Below are positions 6,478 to 15,732 of a stretch of 64,000 nt of DNA, in pieces. The notes under the pieces are model-generated. The model had not been told where the DNA came from, searched no databases, and worked only from the letters and a program-made list of their open reading frames with translations. Made by a program: the position numbers and the translations under genes. The stretch's first letter is position 1. Each line of letters starts with the position of its first letter. Source of the stretch: Hyphomicrobium sulfonivorans (lineage in GTDB: Bacteria > Pseudomonadota > Alphaproteobacteria > Rhizobiales > Hyphomicrobiaceae); assembly GCF_013306565.1 (NCBI RefSeq), contig NZ_PZPO01000006.1, positions 186,001 to 250,000 of the forward strand. The letters are read 5' to 3'.

Positions 6478-8805
6478 TCAGCGCCGGCGAGGCTTGCCAC
6501 GCCGCATTTTCAGCTGCGGACCGGCATAGGGCGCGGCAACTCGCCCACGCTTGCCCTCGGTTAACATCTCGAACCGCAGCGCACCGGCCGAGGGAATAGC
6601 TTCCACCAGCCGCACTTCGACATTGTCGCCCAGCCGATAGGTTTCGCCGCTGCGCTTGCCGACGAGCGCGTGCTCGGCCTCGACGTGATTGAAGAAGTCG
6701 GTGCCCAGCGACGATACCGGAACGAAGCCGTCAGCACCGGTCTCGCTGAGACGCACGAACAGCCCCGAGCGCGTGACGCCGGCGATGCGGCCTGCGAACT
6801 TCGCGCCGATGCGATCAGCCAGATGCGCCGCGATCAGACGGTCGATGGTCTCGCGCTCCGCCGCCATGGCGCGCCGTTCCGCTTCAGAGATTTGCTGCGC
6901 AATCTCGCGCAGGCGCGGAACTTCGCTGTCGTCTAGCCCGCCTTCGCCCAGCTTGATGGCCTTCACCAGCGCGCGATGCACAAGCAGATCCGCATACCGG
7001 CGGATGGGCGAGGTGAAATGGGCATAGCGGCGCAGGTTGAGGCCGAAATGGCCGACGTTCTCGATGTTGTATTCAGCCTGGCTCTGGCTGCGCAGCACCA
7101 CCTCGTTGACGAGATCAGCGACAGGCATTTCCTTCGCGTGCTTCAGGATGCCGTTGAAGTGCGATGCGCGCAGGCTCGATGCCTGCGGCAGCTTCATGCC
7201 GATGGTGTCGAGGAAGTCGCGCAGGCTGGCCAGCTTCTCCTTCGAAGGCTGATCGTGGATGCGGTAGACGACCGGCGTCTTCTTCTGCTCCAGCATTTCG
7301 GCGGCCGCGACGTTGGCCTGAATCATGAATTCTTCGATCAGGCGGTGCGCAGTGAGCCGTTCAGGCGTCACGACGTCGGCAACGTGTCCGGTTTCGTCGA
7401 GCACGATCTTGCGCTCGGGCAGGTCGAGATCCAGCGGACCGCGTTTGTCGCGCGCTGCAGCCAGCACCGCATAGGCATCCCACAGCGGCCGCAGAATGCC
7501 TTCGAGCAACGGTCCGGCCTTGTCGGAAGGATTGCCGTCGATGGCGGCTTGCGCTTCCTGATAGCTGAGTTTCGCAGCCGAGCGCATCAGCCCGCGCATG
7601 AACGTGTGGCTGCGCTTGGCGCCGTCCTTGTCGAACACCATGCGTACGGCCAGACAGGCGCGGTTTTCGCCTTCGCGCAGCGAGCACAGGTCGTTCGAGA
7701 TCCGCTCCGGCAGCATCGGCACGACGCGGTCCGGGAAGTAAACCGAGTTGCCGCGCAGTTGTGCTTCGCGATCGAGGCGCGATCCGGGGCGCACGAAATA
7801 GGAAACGTCGGCGATCGCCACATAAACAATAAAGCCGCCGGGATTTGCTGGATCGCTGTCGGGCTCGGCGTAAACGGCGTCGTCGTGATCGCGCGCATCG
7901 GGCGGATCGATAGTAATCAGCGGAATGTCGCGCAGGTCGGTGCGTCCGGCCAGCGTCGCTTCTTGCAGCGCCTTCGATTCTGAGATGACGCCTTCGGGGA
8001 AGTCATCAGGAATGCCGTGGGTGTGTACGGCGATGAGGCTGATCTGGCGCTGATCGTTCGGGTTGCCCAGCGTTTCCAGAATGCGTGCCTGCGGCACATG
8101 CATGCGGCCCTTGCGCGCCAGATCGAAGCGCACGAGATCGCCGTCCTTCGCCGGGCCTTCATCGCCGGGGGCGATCGACCAGGAACGGAGCTGCTTGCGA
8201 TCGATCGGTTCGATGTTGCCGCCGCCCTTCCTGCTGGCGCGAAACACGCCAACCAGACGGCGCTTCTCGCGCGGCAGCTTTTTGATCGGGTGGGCTTCGA
8301 AGCGATAGCCGCCTTCTTCCGGCTCGTGGATTTCGCTGATGCGCGAGAGCACGCGGTCGCCGACGCCGATGCTGGCCTCGACATCGATTTCCGGTCCGCG
8401 CGCGTGCGCGGCGACCAGCAGGATTGCCGGCCGTTCGCCTTCATCTTCCCACACGGCCGGCTTGGCGATCAGGTCGCCGTCGTCATCGCGGCCGACGATC
8501 TCAATCACGGTGACGGCGGGCAGTCCGCCCTTGGGACGCAGGTGCTTGCGGCCGGAGGAAAGCTCGCCTTCGTCCGACATCTCCGCCAGCAGCCGATTGA
8601 GGTCGAGCCGCTGCGGGCCCTTGATGCCGAAGGCGCGGGCAATCTCGCGCTTGCCCACCTTGCCCTGCGAAGTGCGGACGAACTCCATCACCTCTTCGCG
8701 GGTGGGCATTGCACCGCCGCCGCTACGGAGCGCAGCGCCGCCGCCGCGCTGCTTTGGGCCGTTGCGTTTGGCCTTGGGTGTGCGCGGCGTTGGTTTGCGT
8801 GCCAT
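6478..8805 (-). CDS. rnr: Ribonuclease R
   Basis: This 775-residue protein is a processive 3'-to-5' exoribonuclease of the RNase II/RNB family that degrades structured RNA. After a basic N-terminal tail it has a winged-helix-like region (EVMEFVRTSQGKVGKREIAR), then cold-shock-like domains, then the RNB catalytic domain. The metal-binding aspartates are in LITIDPPDARDHDDAVY, and VAIADVSYFVRPGS and HFTSPIRRYADLLVHR follow. A C-terminal S1 domain (FAGRIAGVTRSGLFVRLSE) is present, followed by a short Arg/Lys-rich tail. Length agrees with alphaproteobacterial RNase R. It starts about 30 bases after topA on the same strand and probably shares its transcript. Confidence 0.95.
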   Translation of the reverse strand: MARKPTPRTPKAKRNGPKQRGGGAALRSGGGAMPTREEVMEFVRTSQGKVGKREIARAFGIKGPQRLDLNRLLAEMSDEGELSSGRKHLRPKGGLPAVTVIEIVGRDDDGDLIAKPAVWEDEGERPAILLVAAHARGPEIDVEASIGVGDRVLSRISEIHEPEEGGYRFEAHPIKKLPREKRRLVGVFRASRKGGGNIEPIDRKQLRSWSIAPGDEGPAKDGDLVRFDLARKGRMHVPQARILETLGNPNDQRQISLIAVHTHGIPDDFPEGVISESKALQEATLAGRTDLRDIPLITIDPPDARDHDDAVYAEPDSDPANPGGFIVYVAIADVSYFVRPGSRLDREAQLRGNSVYFPDRVVPMLPERISNDLCSLREGENRACLAVRMVFDKDGAKRSHTFMRGLMRSAAKLSYQEAQAAIDGNPSDKAGPLLEGILRPLWDAYAVLAAARDKRGPLDLDLPERKIVLDETGHVADVVTPERLTAHRLIEEFMIQANVAAAEMLEQKKTPVVYRIHDQPSKEKLASLRDFLDTIGMKLPQASSLRASHFNGILKHAKEMPVADLVNEVVLRSQSQAEYNIENVGHFGLNLRRYAHFTSPIRRYADLLVHRALVKAIKLGEGGLDDSEVPRLREIAQQISEAERRAMAAERETIDRLIAAHLADRIGAKFAGRIAGVTRSGLFVRLSETGADGFVPVSSLGTDFFNHVEAEHALVGKRSGETYRLGDNVEVRLVEAIPSAGALRFEMLTEGKRGRVAAPYAGPQLKMRRGKPRRR

Positions 8806-8835
8806 GTCAGGATGCCCGGCGAGTGGTGGGGCGGA

Positions 8836-11637
8836 TTAACTCTCCGCTTGCGCGGCCGAAGCCTTCTTGGTGGCACGGCCCTTGGCGGCTGGCTTGGCCG
8901 CCGCTTTGGTCTTGGCGGCAGGTTTTGCCGCTTTCTTTGCGGCCGCTTTCGGCTCCGCCGCCTTTGCAGGTTTAGATGATTTGGTGACCTTGGCGGCGGG
9001 TTTTGCCTTCGGCTCAGCCTTTGCAGCTGCCTTGCGCACAGGCTTTTTCTTCGAGGACGGGCCCTTGGCGGCGCGCTCGGCGATCAGTGCAACGGCATCA
9101 GCAACTGACAGCGTCGCGGGATCCTTGCCCTTGGGGATGGTGGCGTTGACGTCGCCGTGCTTCACATACGGGCCATAGCGCCCCGAAAGCACCTCGATCT
9201 TGCCGCCGCCATCGGGATGCTCGCCCAGCTCCTTCAGCACCGTTGCCTTGGGACGATTAAAGCGACCCTTGCCACCTGCGGCCTTCTCAGCCAGCAGCGC
9301 GACCGCGCGGTTGAGACCGACGGAGAACACCTCTTCGACATTCTCGACGTTGGCGTACATGCCGTCGTGCAGCACGAATGGACCATAGCGGCCGAGACCG
9401 GCGCTGATCGGCTTGCCGGTTTCCGGATGCATGCCAACTTCGCGCGGCAGCGACAGCAGCTTCAGCGCATATTCCAGATCAACCGAACCGGCATCGACGC
9501 CCTTGGGAATGCTGGCGCGCTTGGGCTTTTCATCTTCGCCGGCTTCGCCGAGCTGCAGATAGGGGCCGAAGCGGCCGGTGCGCAGTGTGACCGCCAGGCC
9601 AGATTCCGGATCATGACCCAGCAGCTTGCCATCGGGGCCGGCGGCTTCGCCATCGGCGCTGCCGGTGCCGGACACATCGCTGAGCTGCCGCGTGTAACGG
9701 CACTCAGGATAATTTCCGCAACCGATAAAGGCGCCGAACTTGCCGGAGATCTTGAGGCTGAGGCGGCCGGAATTGCACGACGGGCAGATGCGCGGATCGG
9801 TGCCATCTTCGCGCTCGGGGAAGATGTGCGGACCCAAGATCTCGTTCAGCGCTTCCAGCACTTCGCCGACGCGCAGATCCTTGATCTCATCGACGGCGCC
9901 GGTGAAGTCGCGCCAGAAGTCGCGCAGAACATCCTTCCATTCCAGCTTGCCGTCGGAAATCTGATCGAGCTGATCTTCGAGTGCGGCGGTGAAATCATAC
10001 TCGACGTAGCGCTGGAAGAAGCCCTCCAGGAACGCGATCACAAGCCGGCCTTTGTCTTCCGGGATCAGCCGCTTCTTGTCGGTGCGCACATATTCGCGAT
10101 CCTGCAGCACCGCGAGCGTCGAGGCGTAGGTGGAAGGACGGCCGATGCCCAGCTCTTCCATCTTTTTGACCAGCGTCGCTTCGGAATAACGCGGCGGCGG
10201 CTGAGTGAAGTGCTGCTCGGCTTCGATGGCGCGGTCGGTCACGGCATCGCCGGAGTTCAGCGCCGGCAGGCGGCGGCTGGAATCATCCTCGCCAGCGGTA
10301 TCGTCCTTGCCCTTGGCGGCATGCAGGCGCTCGTCGCGGCCTTCCTCATAGACCTTCAGGAAGCCGTCGAACTTGATGACAGAGCCGGTGGCGCGCAGCG
10401 TGTAGGCCTTACCGTCGCGGCCTTTGACGGCAATGTCAGCGGTGGTCTGCTCGACTTCGGCCGATGCCATCTGGCTGGCCACGGCGCGCTTCCACACCAG
10501 TTCATAAAGACGTGCCTGATCGCGATCGAGATACTTGGCGACGTCCTGCGGGCGGCGTGACACCTCGGTCGGACGGATAGCTTCGTGCGCTTCCTGCGCG
10601 TTCTTGGCCTTGGTTTTGTATTCGCGGATGAACGGCGCAACGTACTTCTGCGAATATTCGCGGGCGATCATGCCTCGGATCGAGTTGACGGCCTCCGGCA
10701 CGATGGTGATGCCGTCGGTTCGCATATAGGTGATGAGGCCGACCGTCTCGCCGCCGATGTCGACGCCTTCATAGAGGCGCTGGGCCACCTGCATGGTGTG
10801 CTTGGCGGAAAAGCCCAGCTTGCGGGAGGCGTCCATCTGCAGCGTTGAAGTGGCGAACGGCGGGTAGGGGTTGCGCTTCACGCCCTTCTTGTCGACCGAA
10901 ACGATCTTGAAATCGCCCTTCTCGATGGCCGCCTTGATGGCGTGGGCCTCATCACCGGTCTTGATGTCCAGCTTCTTCAGCGTTTCGCCGTTGATGGCGT
11001 TGAGGCGGGCGGAAAATTCCTCGCCCTTGCCGGTCGCCATGGTGGCGTCGATGGTCCAGTATTCGTCGGTGCGGAACACCTCGATCTCGCGCTCACGGTC
11101 GCAGATCAGGCGCAGCGCCACCGACTGAACGCGTCCGGCGGAGCGGGCGCCGGGCAGCTTGCGCCACAGCACCGGCGAAAGGGTGAAGCCGACGAGATAA
11201 TCCAGCGCGCGGCGGGCGAGGTAAGCCGAAACCAGCGGGGTGTCGATCTTCCGCGGTTCGGCCAGCGCGGCCAAAATCGCCTGCTTGGTCACGGCGTTGA
11301 ACGCGACGCGCTCAATCTCCATGCCCTTCTTGATGACTTTCTTCGCCTCAAGAATCTGCAGGATGTGCCACGAGATGGCCTCTCCCTCGCGATCAGGGTC
11401 GGTCGCGAGGATCAGCTTGTCGGCCTTTTTGACCGCGTCGGCGATTTCCTTGATGATTCTCTGCGACTTGGAGTCCACGTCCCAGTGCATCGCAAAGTCA
11501 TTGTCCGGCTCGACCGAGCCGTTCTTGGCCGGCAGGTCGCGCACGTGGCCAAAGGAGGCAATGACCTTATAGCCGCTGCCCAGGTACTTGTTGATCGTCT
11601 TTGCCTTGGCAGCCGATTCTACGATGAGGACGTTCAT
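8836..11637 (-). CDS. topA: DNA topoisomerase I
   Basis: This 933-residue protein is a type IA topoisomerase that relaxes negative supercoils. The TOPRIM domain starts at residue 1 (MNVLIVESAAKAKTINKYLG) with the acidic triad in LILATDPDREGEAISWH. The catalytic tyrosine is Tyr304 in GLITYMRTDG. A single zinc-ribbon-like region follows (CPSCNSGRLSLK through CGNYPECRY), then three C-terminal repeats of the GRFGPYLQLG, GRYGPFVLHDG and GRYGPYVKHGD type. The last about 90 residues are a Lys/Ala-rich basic tail resembling histone H1-like DNA-binding tails. The gene is in the conserved alphaproteobacterial order dprA-topA-rnr. Between dprA and topA a small divergent gene intervenes, so topA probably has its own promoter. 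Confidence 0.97.
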   Translation of the reverse strand: MNVLIVESAAKAKTINKYLGSGYKVIASFGHVRDLPAKNGSVEPDNDFAMHWDVDSKSQRIIKEIADAVKKADKLILATDPDREGEAISWHILQILEAKKVIKKGMEIERVAFNAVTKQAILAALAEPRKIDTPLVSAYLARRALDYLVGFTLSPVLWRKLPGARSAGRVQSVALRLICDREREIEVFRTDEYWTIDATMATGKGEEFSARLNAINGETLKKLDIKTGDEAHAIKAAIEKGDFKIVSVDKKGVKRNPYPPFATSTLQMDASRKLGFSAKHTMQVAQRLYEGVDIGGETVGLITYMRTDGITIVPEAVNSIRGMIAREYSQKYVAPFIREYKTKAKNAQEAHEAIRPTEVSRRPQDVAKYLDRDQARLYELVWKRAVASQMASAEVEQTTADIAVKGRDGKAYTLRATGSVIKFDGFLKVYEEGRDERLHAAKGKDDTAGEDDSSRRLPALNSGDAVTDRAIEAEQHFTQPPPRYSEATLVKKMEELGIGRPSTYASTLAVLQDREYVRTDKKRLIPEDKGRLVIAFLEGFFQRYVEYDFTAALEDQLDQISDGKLEWKDVLRDFWRDFTGAVDEIKDLRVGEVLEALNEILGPHIFPEREDGTDPRICPSCNSGRLSLKISGKFGAFIGCGNYPECRYTRQLSDVSGTGSADGEAAGPDGKLLGHDPESGLAVTLRTGRFGPYLQLGEAGEDEKPKRASIPKGVDAGSVDLEYALKLLSLPREVGMHPETGKPISAGLGRYGPFVLHDGMYANVENVEEVFSVGLNRAVALLAEKAAGGKGRFNRPKATVLKELGEHPDGGGKIEVLSGRYGPYVKHGDVNATIPKGKDPATLSVADAVALIAERAAKGPSSKKKPVRKAAAKAEPKAKPAAKVTKSSKPAKAAEPKAAAKKAAKPAAKTKAAAKPAAKGRATKKASAAQAES

Positions 11638-11839
11638 CTAAGGGCTTTCAATCTGGCGGTGCGCCGCGAAATCAATGGGAGGGAACGGATCTGACGCCCA
11701 TGAACACGGCATCGGGCGAAATTTAGGCGTCCGTTCGGCCCGGGAACATGGGAGAGGATTTTGGCGCTGTCAAACATTCGGGGCCAAGCGGGGCATTCCA
11801 GACGATTGCAACCATAGATAGAGAGTGATATGTGCTGCA

Positions 11840-11845
11840 TATAAT
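11840..11845 (+). promoter_or_regulatory. Perfect -10 box upstream of a small gene
   Basis: A consensus TATAAT with an upstream TG one base away (TGCATATAAT at 11836-11845) gives an extended -10 signal on the plus strand. It is 30 bases before the ATG of the small gene at 11876. No good -35 hexamer is at standard distance. Inverted copies of GCAACC / GGTTGC flank this area (about 11809 and 11848) and could be an operator. Confidence 0.4.
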
Positions 11846-11875
11846 TGGTTGCAGCATGTTGGGGCATACGACGAT

Positions 11876-12064
11876 ATGGTTGAACCCGAAAACGGGAACG
11901 GCAGCTTAGATCACCCTTGTAAGAAATCGCAGAATTTGGCCGTGCTAGATTATCTTTGTGACATTATTTCTGAGCTCAAGGCGCTTTCAGACCGTTCGGG
12001 ACAGCGGACTCTATCCGCCATTCTTGCGGCCGCACTTGTGGAAGCCCGGCTTTCAGAAGGATGA
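11876..12064 (+). CDS. Small conserved-looking protein of unknown function
   Basis: This is a 62-residue protein starting MVEPENGNGSLDHPCKKSQ. The second half, NLAVLDYLCDIISELKALS followed by QRTLSAILAAALVEARLS, looks like two amphipathic helices and ends much like small hypothetical proteins of Hyphomicrobiales. There is no signal peptide or membrane segment. The start is chosen because a perfect -10 box is 30 bases upstream and the longer open frame would begin at or before the likely transcription start. The gene is divergent from topA and convergent with dprA, isolated from other genes on its strand. I do not recognise a function. A small regulatory or partner-binding protein is possible, but this is a guess. 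Confidence 0.6.
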   Translation: MVEPENGNGSLDHPCKKSQNLAVLDYLCDIISELKALSDRSGQRTLSAILAAALVEARLSEG

Positions 12065-12220
12065 GAGTACGCATATTTAAGCGTTCGCTCGCCGCGCTGT
12101 CGATCTAATTGATTGAATTAGATGTTATATTTTTGATTTCGGCTGCGGCGGCGTCCTCTCCGGACGGGGCTGGCTGTCAAATGTTGATGGCGGATGGCAG
12201 TTGCCCACTGTGGCAGCGCG

Positions 12221-13558
12221 TCACGGATCGCTTGGCGCACCCATCGCAAGAGAGATGAGGCCGGCGCCGTGGCGTTCGATCCGTCCCGCGAGGGCCAGCT
12301 CGATCAACGCCACCTGAACCGCGCGGATCGACAGTCCGGTGGTCCGAACCAGGCTGTCGACGTCGATCGGTGCCGGTCCGAGGGCGCTGATTATCGTGTC
12401 GCGATCATTTGCGACGGCGCGGCCCTCGGATGCTGAGCCGGGAGCATTGGCGGCAATCCGGACGGCTTTGGTGTGGCTGGGTGCAAAGGTTTCGCCGGCG
12501 ATAGCTGTGCGGCTGCTGGCTTGGCCGGGATTAGCGACGACGGCACGCTGGCTTGTGCGGTCAGCAACTGGAGCCGCGGAGCCAGCTGCAGGCCATGCGC
12601 CCGCGTGCGGATACGTCGGCGGATGATCCTCGCGGAAATGGCGCAGCGGGGTATCGGTCAGCGGCATCAGCGCCACGATCACGTCGTCAGCCTCGGTCAC
12701 CAGCGTGGCACCAGATTTCAGCAGTCCATTGGTGCCTTCGGCGCGCGGATCGAGCGGATGGCCAGGAACCGCAAAGACTTCGCGGCCCTGTTCTGCCGCG
12801 AGTCGCGCGGTCACGAGGCTGCCGGAGCGGCGGGCGGCTTCGACGATGACAACGCCAAGCGACAGGCCGGAAATGATGCGGTTGCGCCGAGGAAATGACT
12901 GCGCGCGGGCGACATAGCCGAACGGCATTTCAGTGACCAGGCACCCGCGTTCGCCGATGGTACGTTGCAGAGCTTCGTGCTCGGGCGGATAGACCACGTC
13001 AAGCCCGTTGGCCACGACCGCGACAGTGCCGGTTTCCATCGCAGCGGTGTGCGCCGCGGCATCAATGCCCCGCGCCAGACCGGACGCGATGACAAAGCCG
13101 CCGAGGCCTATGCCACGCGCCAGTTGTGCGGCAATGCGTGTGCCCGCTGCCGAGCAGGCGCGCGAACCAACGATGCCGACATTGGGGCGGTTGAGCAGAT
13201 CGGTGTCGCCCTTGACGGCGATGACCGGCGGTGGAGCGTCCAGCGCGGCGAGCGGGGCTGGATAGTCTGCATCGCCAATAAGCAGGAAACGGGCGCCAAA
13301 TTGTTTGGCGCGCTTCAGCTCAGCTTCGATGTCCTTGGCGGCGGCGATGCGTATCGTGGTGCGATGTCCGCCGCGGCGGGATAATTCCGGCAGGCGTTCC
13401 AGTGCAGCGCCGGGTGTTCCGCAGTGGGCAATAAGATCGCGGAACGTTGCCGGGCCGACGTTCTCGGAGCGCGCAAGGCGCATGGCCGCGATGCGTTGCT
13501 CTCCCTCAAACGGCGCCGCAGCGAAGCCTCGCGCCTGATCTGCCTCACTCCCGGGCAC
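12221..13558 (-). CDS. dprA: DNA-processing protein DprA
   Basis: This 445-residue protein is a DprA/Smf protein, which loads RecA on incoming single-stranded DNA during natural transformation. The Rossmann-like core is clear: [64 protein letters not shown] and [16 protein letters not shown] linker rich in Ala/Pro of about 100 residues follows, then a C-terminal winged-helix domain ([27 protein letters not shown]). The GTG at 13558 is preferred because AGGAG is about 10 bases upstream; a TTG at 13582 would lengthen it by 8 residues. The gene overlaps the end of plsY by 14 bases, indicating one transcript. DprA is widespread in bacteria not known to be naturally competent, so competence cannot be concluded. 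Confidence 0.94.
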   Translation of the reverse strand: MPGSEADQARGFAAAPFEGEQRIAAMRLARSENVGPATFRDLIAHCGTPGAALERLPELSRRGGHRTTIRIAAAKDIEAELKRAKQFGARFLLIGDADYPAPLAALDAPPPVIAVKGDTDLLNRPNVGIVGSRACSAAGTRIAAQLARGIGLGGFVIASGLARGIDAAAHTAAMETGTVAVVANGLDVVYPPEHEALQRTIGERGCLVTEMPFGYVARAQSFPRRNRIISGLSLGVVIVEAARRSGSLVTARLAAEQGREVFAVPGHPLDPRAEGTNGLLKSGATLVTEADDVIVALMPLTDTPLRHFREDHPPTYPHAGAWPAAGSAAPVADRTSQRAVVANPGQASSRTAIAGETFAPSHTKAVRIAANAPGSASEGRAVANDRDTIISALGPAPIDVDSLVRTTGLSIRAVQVALIELALAGRIERHGAGLISLAMGAPSDP

Positions 13559-14171
13559 CGATCCGTGGCTCCTCTCCCGCAAGCAACCGCCGGATGTTGG
13601 CGTGATGCTTTGCGATCAGCATCAAGGAAAGGAGCCCCGCGAGTATTGCCGCCGAGTGCTGGCCCATGATGAACATGCTGACGGGCACGGCAACGGCTGC
13701 GACCAGGGCTGAAAGAGAGGAATAGCGCGTCAAAGCCGCGACCAGCAGCCAGATGGCGCAGAACGCCAGGGCGGCGCGCCAATCGACGCCCAGCAGCACG
13801 CCGATAAAAGTGGCGACACCCTTGCCGCCGCGAAAGCCGAGCCAGACCGGAAAAATATGTCCGAGAAATGCAGCGAGACCCGCCAGCAGCGGCGCGATTT
13901 CAGCGACGTTGGCGTTGCCGCTCTTTTCCGCAAGCCAACGCCCGATCAGCACCGCAGCGGTGCCCTTCAGCGCATCGAGCACCAGCGTGAGGGCGGCCAG
14001 GCGCTTGTTGCCCGTGCGCAGCACATTGGTCGCTCCGATGTTGCCGGAGCCAATCTTGCGCACGTCGCCAAGGCCTGCCGCGCGGGTCAGCAGCAGGCCA
14101 AATGGGATGGACCCGAGCAGATAGCCAAGCGCCACGGCCGCGAGCGTGAAGGGGCTGGTGATAACGTCCAT
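13545..14171 (-). CDS. plsY: Glycerol-3-phosphate acyltransferase PlsY
   Basis: This is a 208-residue multi-pass inner-membrane protein that transfers an acyl group from acyl-phosphate to glycerol-3-phosphate, the first step of phospholipid synthesis. The three PlsY motifs are visible: [16 protein letters not shown] near the N-terminus, [15 protein letters not shown], and [19 protein letters not shown], with later [17 protein letters not shown] near the end. Several hydrophobic helices lie between. The ATG at 14171 gives the family's standard N-terminus. It is the first gene of plsY-dprA. In related genomes pyrC is usually directly upstream; here the sugar module lies between. Confidence 0.95.
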   Translation of the reverse strand: MDVITSPFTLAAVALGYLLGSIPFGLLLTRAAGLGDVRKIGSGNIGATNVLRTGNKRLAALTLVLDALKGTAAVLIGRWLAEKSGNANVAEIAPLLAGLAAFLGHIFPVWLGFRGGKGVATFIGVLLGVDWRAALAFCAIWLLVAALTRYSSLSALVAAVAVPVSMFIMGQHSAAILAGLLSLMLIAKHHANIRRLLAGEEPRIGARE

Positions 14172-14501
14172 GGTGAAGCGTCGTATCCTGTCCCGACGGA
14201 ACGTCGCCTATATGCGGCTTCCGCAGTTGGGCAAAGTACTTCTTGAACATAGCCCCTGCAACTGGTCAGCATCGTTTGATCGGGATTAGACCGACAGCCG
14301 CCAGCGAGCGTGCCCATTCCGGAGGCCGCGCCATCAGATGCGTTATGCCGTCATTTGCGCGTGAAAAGATTGCAGTGTGGCCCCGATATTTGCCATCTGT
14401 CGTCACGTTGATTCCGCCGTCATCTGATGTCGGGTGGAAATTGAAGGTCGCGCCCAGGTGTGACCCAGCCTGATTTTGTGAGCTGAGAACTGGACATAGC
14501 G
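14172..14501. other. Divergent gap between plsY and wbpI
   Basis: These 330 bases separate divergently transcribed plsY and the wbpI homologue, so they should hold both promoters. I do not see a convincing -35/-10 pair, a coding frame with a ribosome-binding site, or a recognisable RNA. This is one edge of the sugar module. Confidence 0.4.
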
Positions 14502-15581
14502 ATGAGCAAACCGGCGAAGACCATTGTCACGATCGTTGGCGCCAGGCCGCAGTTCATCAAGGTTGCTCCGGTAAGCCGCGCGTTGCGCGACACCGGTTCG
14601 ATCACTGAAATCCTCGTGCACACAGGTCAGCACTTCGACGCCAACATGTCGGATGTGTTTTTCGACGAACTGGGCATCGCGCGGCCGGACTATAATCTCG
14701 ATGTCGGTGGCGGCGGTCACGGTGCGATGACAGGGCTGATGCTGCAACGCATTGAGCCGCTGCTGCAGGACATTCGCCCCGATGTTGTGCTGATTTACGG
14801 CGACACCAACTCGACGCTGGCCGGCGCATTGACGGCGGCCAAGCTGCATATTCCGGTGGCCCATATCGAAGCTGGTCTGCGCTCGTTCAATCGCGCGATG
14901 CCGGAGGAGATCAACCGCGTAGTTGCCGATCACCTTTCGGAACTGCTGTTTGCTTCAACCGATGTGGCGGTGGCGAACCTGCTGCACGAAGGCGTCGATG
15001 CCGCCAAGGTGCATCATGTCGGTGACGTGATGTACGACGCTGCGCTGCTGTTTGCAGACCGCGCGAAGGAGCGCACGCTGCTTGCCGATCTCGGCCTGGA
15101 ACCGGGGCGCTATGTTCTCTCGACATTGCACCGCGCGGAGAACACCGACAGCCCGCAGCGTCTCGGCGCGTTGGTGGCGGCCCTCGATCGGGTGGCGCAG
15201 CAGATACCGGTGGTGCTGCCACTGCATCCGCGCACGCGTGGAGCTATGGAACGGCAGGGTCTGCGCTTTGAGCGTGTGAAGACGATCGATCCGGTCGGCT
15301 ATCTCGACATGATCGCACTGGAATCCAATGCGGCGGTGATTGCCACCGACTCCGGCGGCGTGCAGAAAGAAGCATTCTTTTACGCCGTTCCCTGCGTCAC
15401 GCTGCGCGACGAAACGGAATGGACGGAGCTGATCGAGCTTGGCTGGAACCAGCTTGCTGCACCGGACGGCCCCGCGATTTCGGAGCAGATCCTCTCCGCT
15501 GTAGGCCGCAAGGGAACCGAGGCGTTTCCCTACGGCAATGGCGATGCCGCGCGCCTGATCGCTGAAAAATTGGCGGGTTAG
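14502..15581 (+). CDS. wbpI: UDP-N-acetylglucosamine 2-epimerase family, WbpI type
   Basis: This 359-residue protein is a non-hydrolysing UDP-sugar 2-epimerase. WbpI converts UDP-2,3-diacetamido-2,3-dideoxy-glucuronate to the mannuronate form. Family motifs are VGARPQFIKVAPVSRAL, HTGQHFDANMSDVFFDELG, YGDTNSTLAGALTAAKL, HIEAGLRSFNRAMPEEINR, LHRAENTDSPQRL, LPLHPRTRGAM and TDSGGVQKEAFFYAVPCVTL. The DANMSDVFF and RAMPEEINR wording and the close match across the whole length favour WbpI over WecB. The neighbouring wbpA, wlbA, wbpE and wbpD homologues support this assignment. Cytoplasmic. It is divergent from plsY and convergent with wbpE. WecB-type activity on UDP-GlcNAc cannot be fully excluded from sequence alone. 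Confidence 0.88.
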   Translation: MSKPAKTIVTIVGARPQFIKVAPVSRALRDTGSITEILVHTGQHFDANMSDVFFDELGIARPDYNLDVGGGGHGAMTGLMLQRIEPLLQDIRPDVVLIYGDTNSTLAGALTAAKLHIPVAHIEAGLRSFNRAMPEEINRVVADHLSELLFASTDVAVANLLHEGVDAAKVHHVGDVMYDAALLFADRAKERTLLADLGLEPGRYVLSTLHRAENTDSPQRLGALVAALDRVAQQIPVVLPLHPRTRGAMERQGLRFERVKTIDPVGYLDMIALESNAAVIATDSGGVQKEAFFYAVPCVTLRDETEWTELIELGWNQLAAPDGPAISEQILSAVGRKGTEAFPYGNGDAARLIAEKLAG

Positions 15582-15582
15582 G

Positions 15583-15717
15583 TCAGAGGCGGGCGTGTGC
15601 CGCATTTTGTTGCGCCTCACGCCATGCCGCAAACTTTGCATGCGTCGGCGACGCACCTGCAACCACAGCGGAAAAGATTGCGTCGGCGAGCGCCCGCGCC
15701 AGCAAAATCATGATCAT
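15583..15717 (-). CDS. Candidate small ORF downstream of wbpE
   Basis: A 44-codon open frame follows the wbpE stop by about 15 bases on the same strand. It begins MIMILLARALADAIFSAV, a short hydrophobic stretch, then becomes polar and ends AAHARL. Two ATGs (15717 and 15711) are possible and neither has a clear ribosome-binding site. It could be a small membrane peptide or chance. I recognise no homologue. Confidence 0.2.
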   Translation of the reverse strand: MIMILLARALADAIFSAVVAGASPTHAKFAAWREAQQNAAHARL

Positions 15718-15732
15718 GGCAGGGCCGCTACG

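Noticed and set aside
9157-10560. 467-codon plus-strand open frame opposite topA
   Set aside because: Antisense shadow of topA, whose motifs are complete; no ribosome-binding site or domain.
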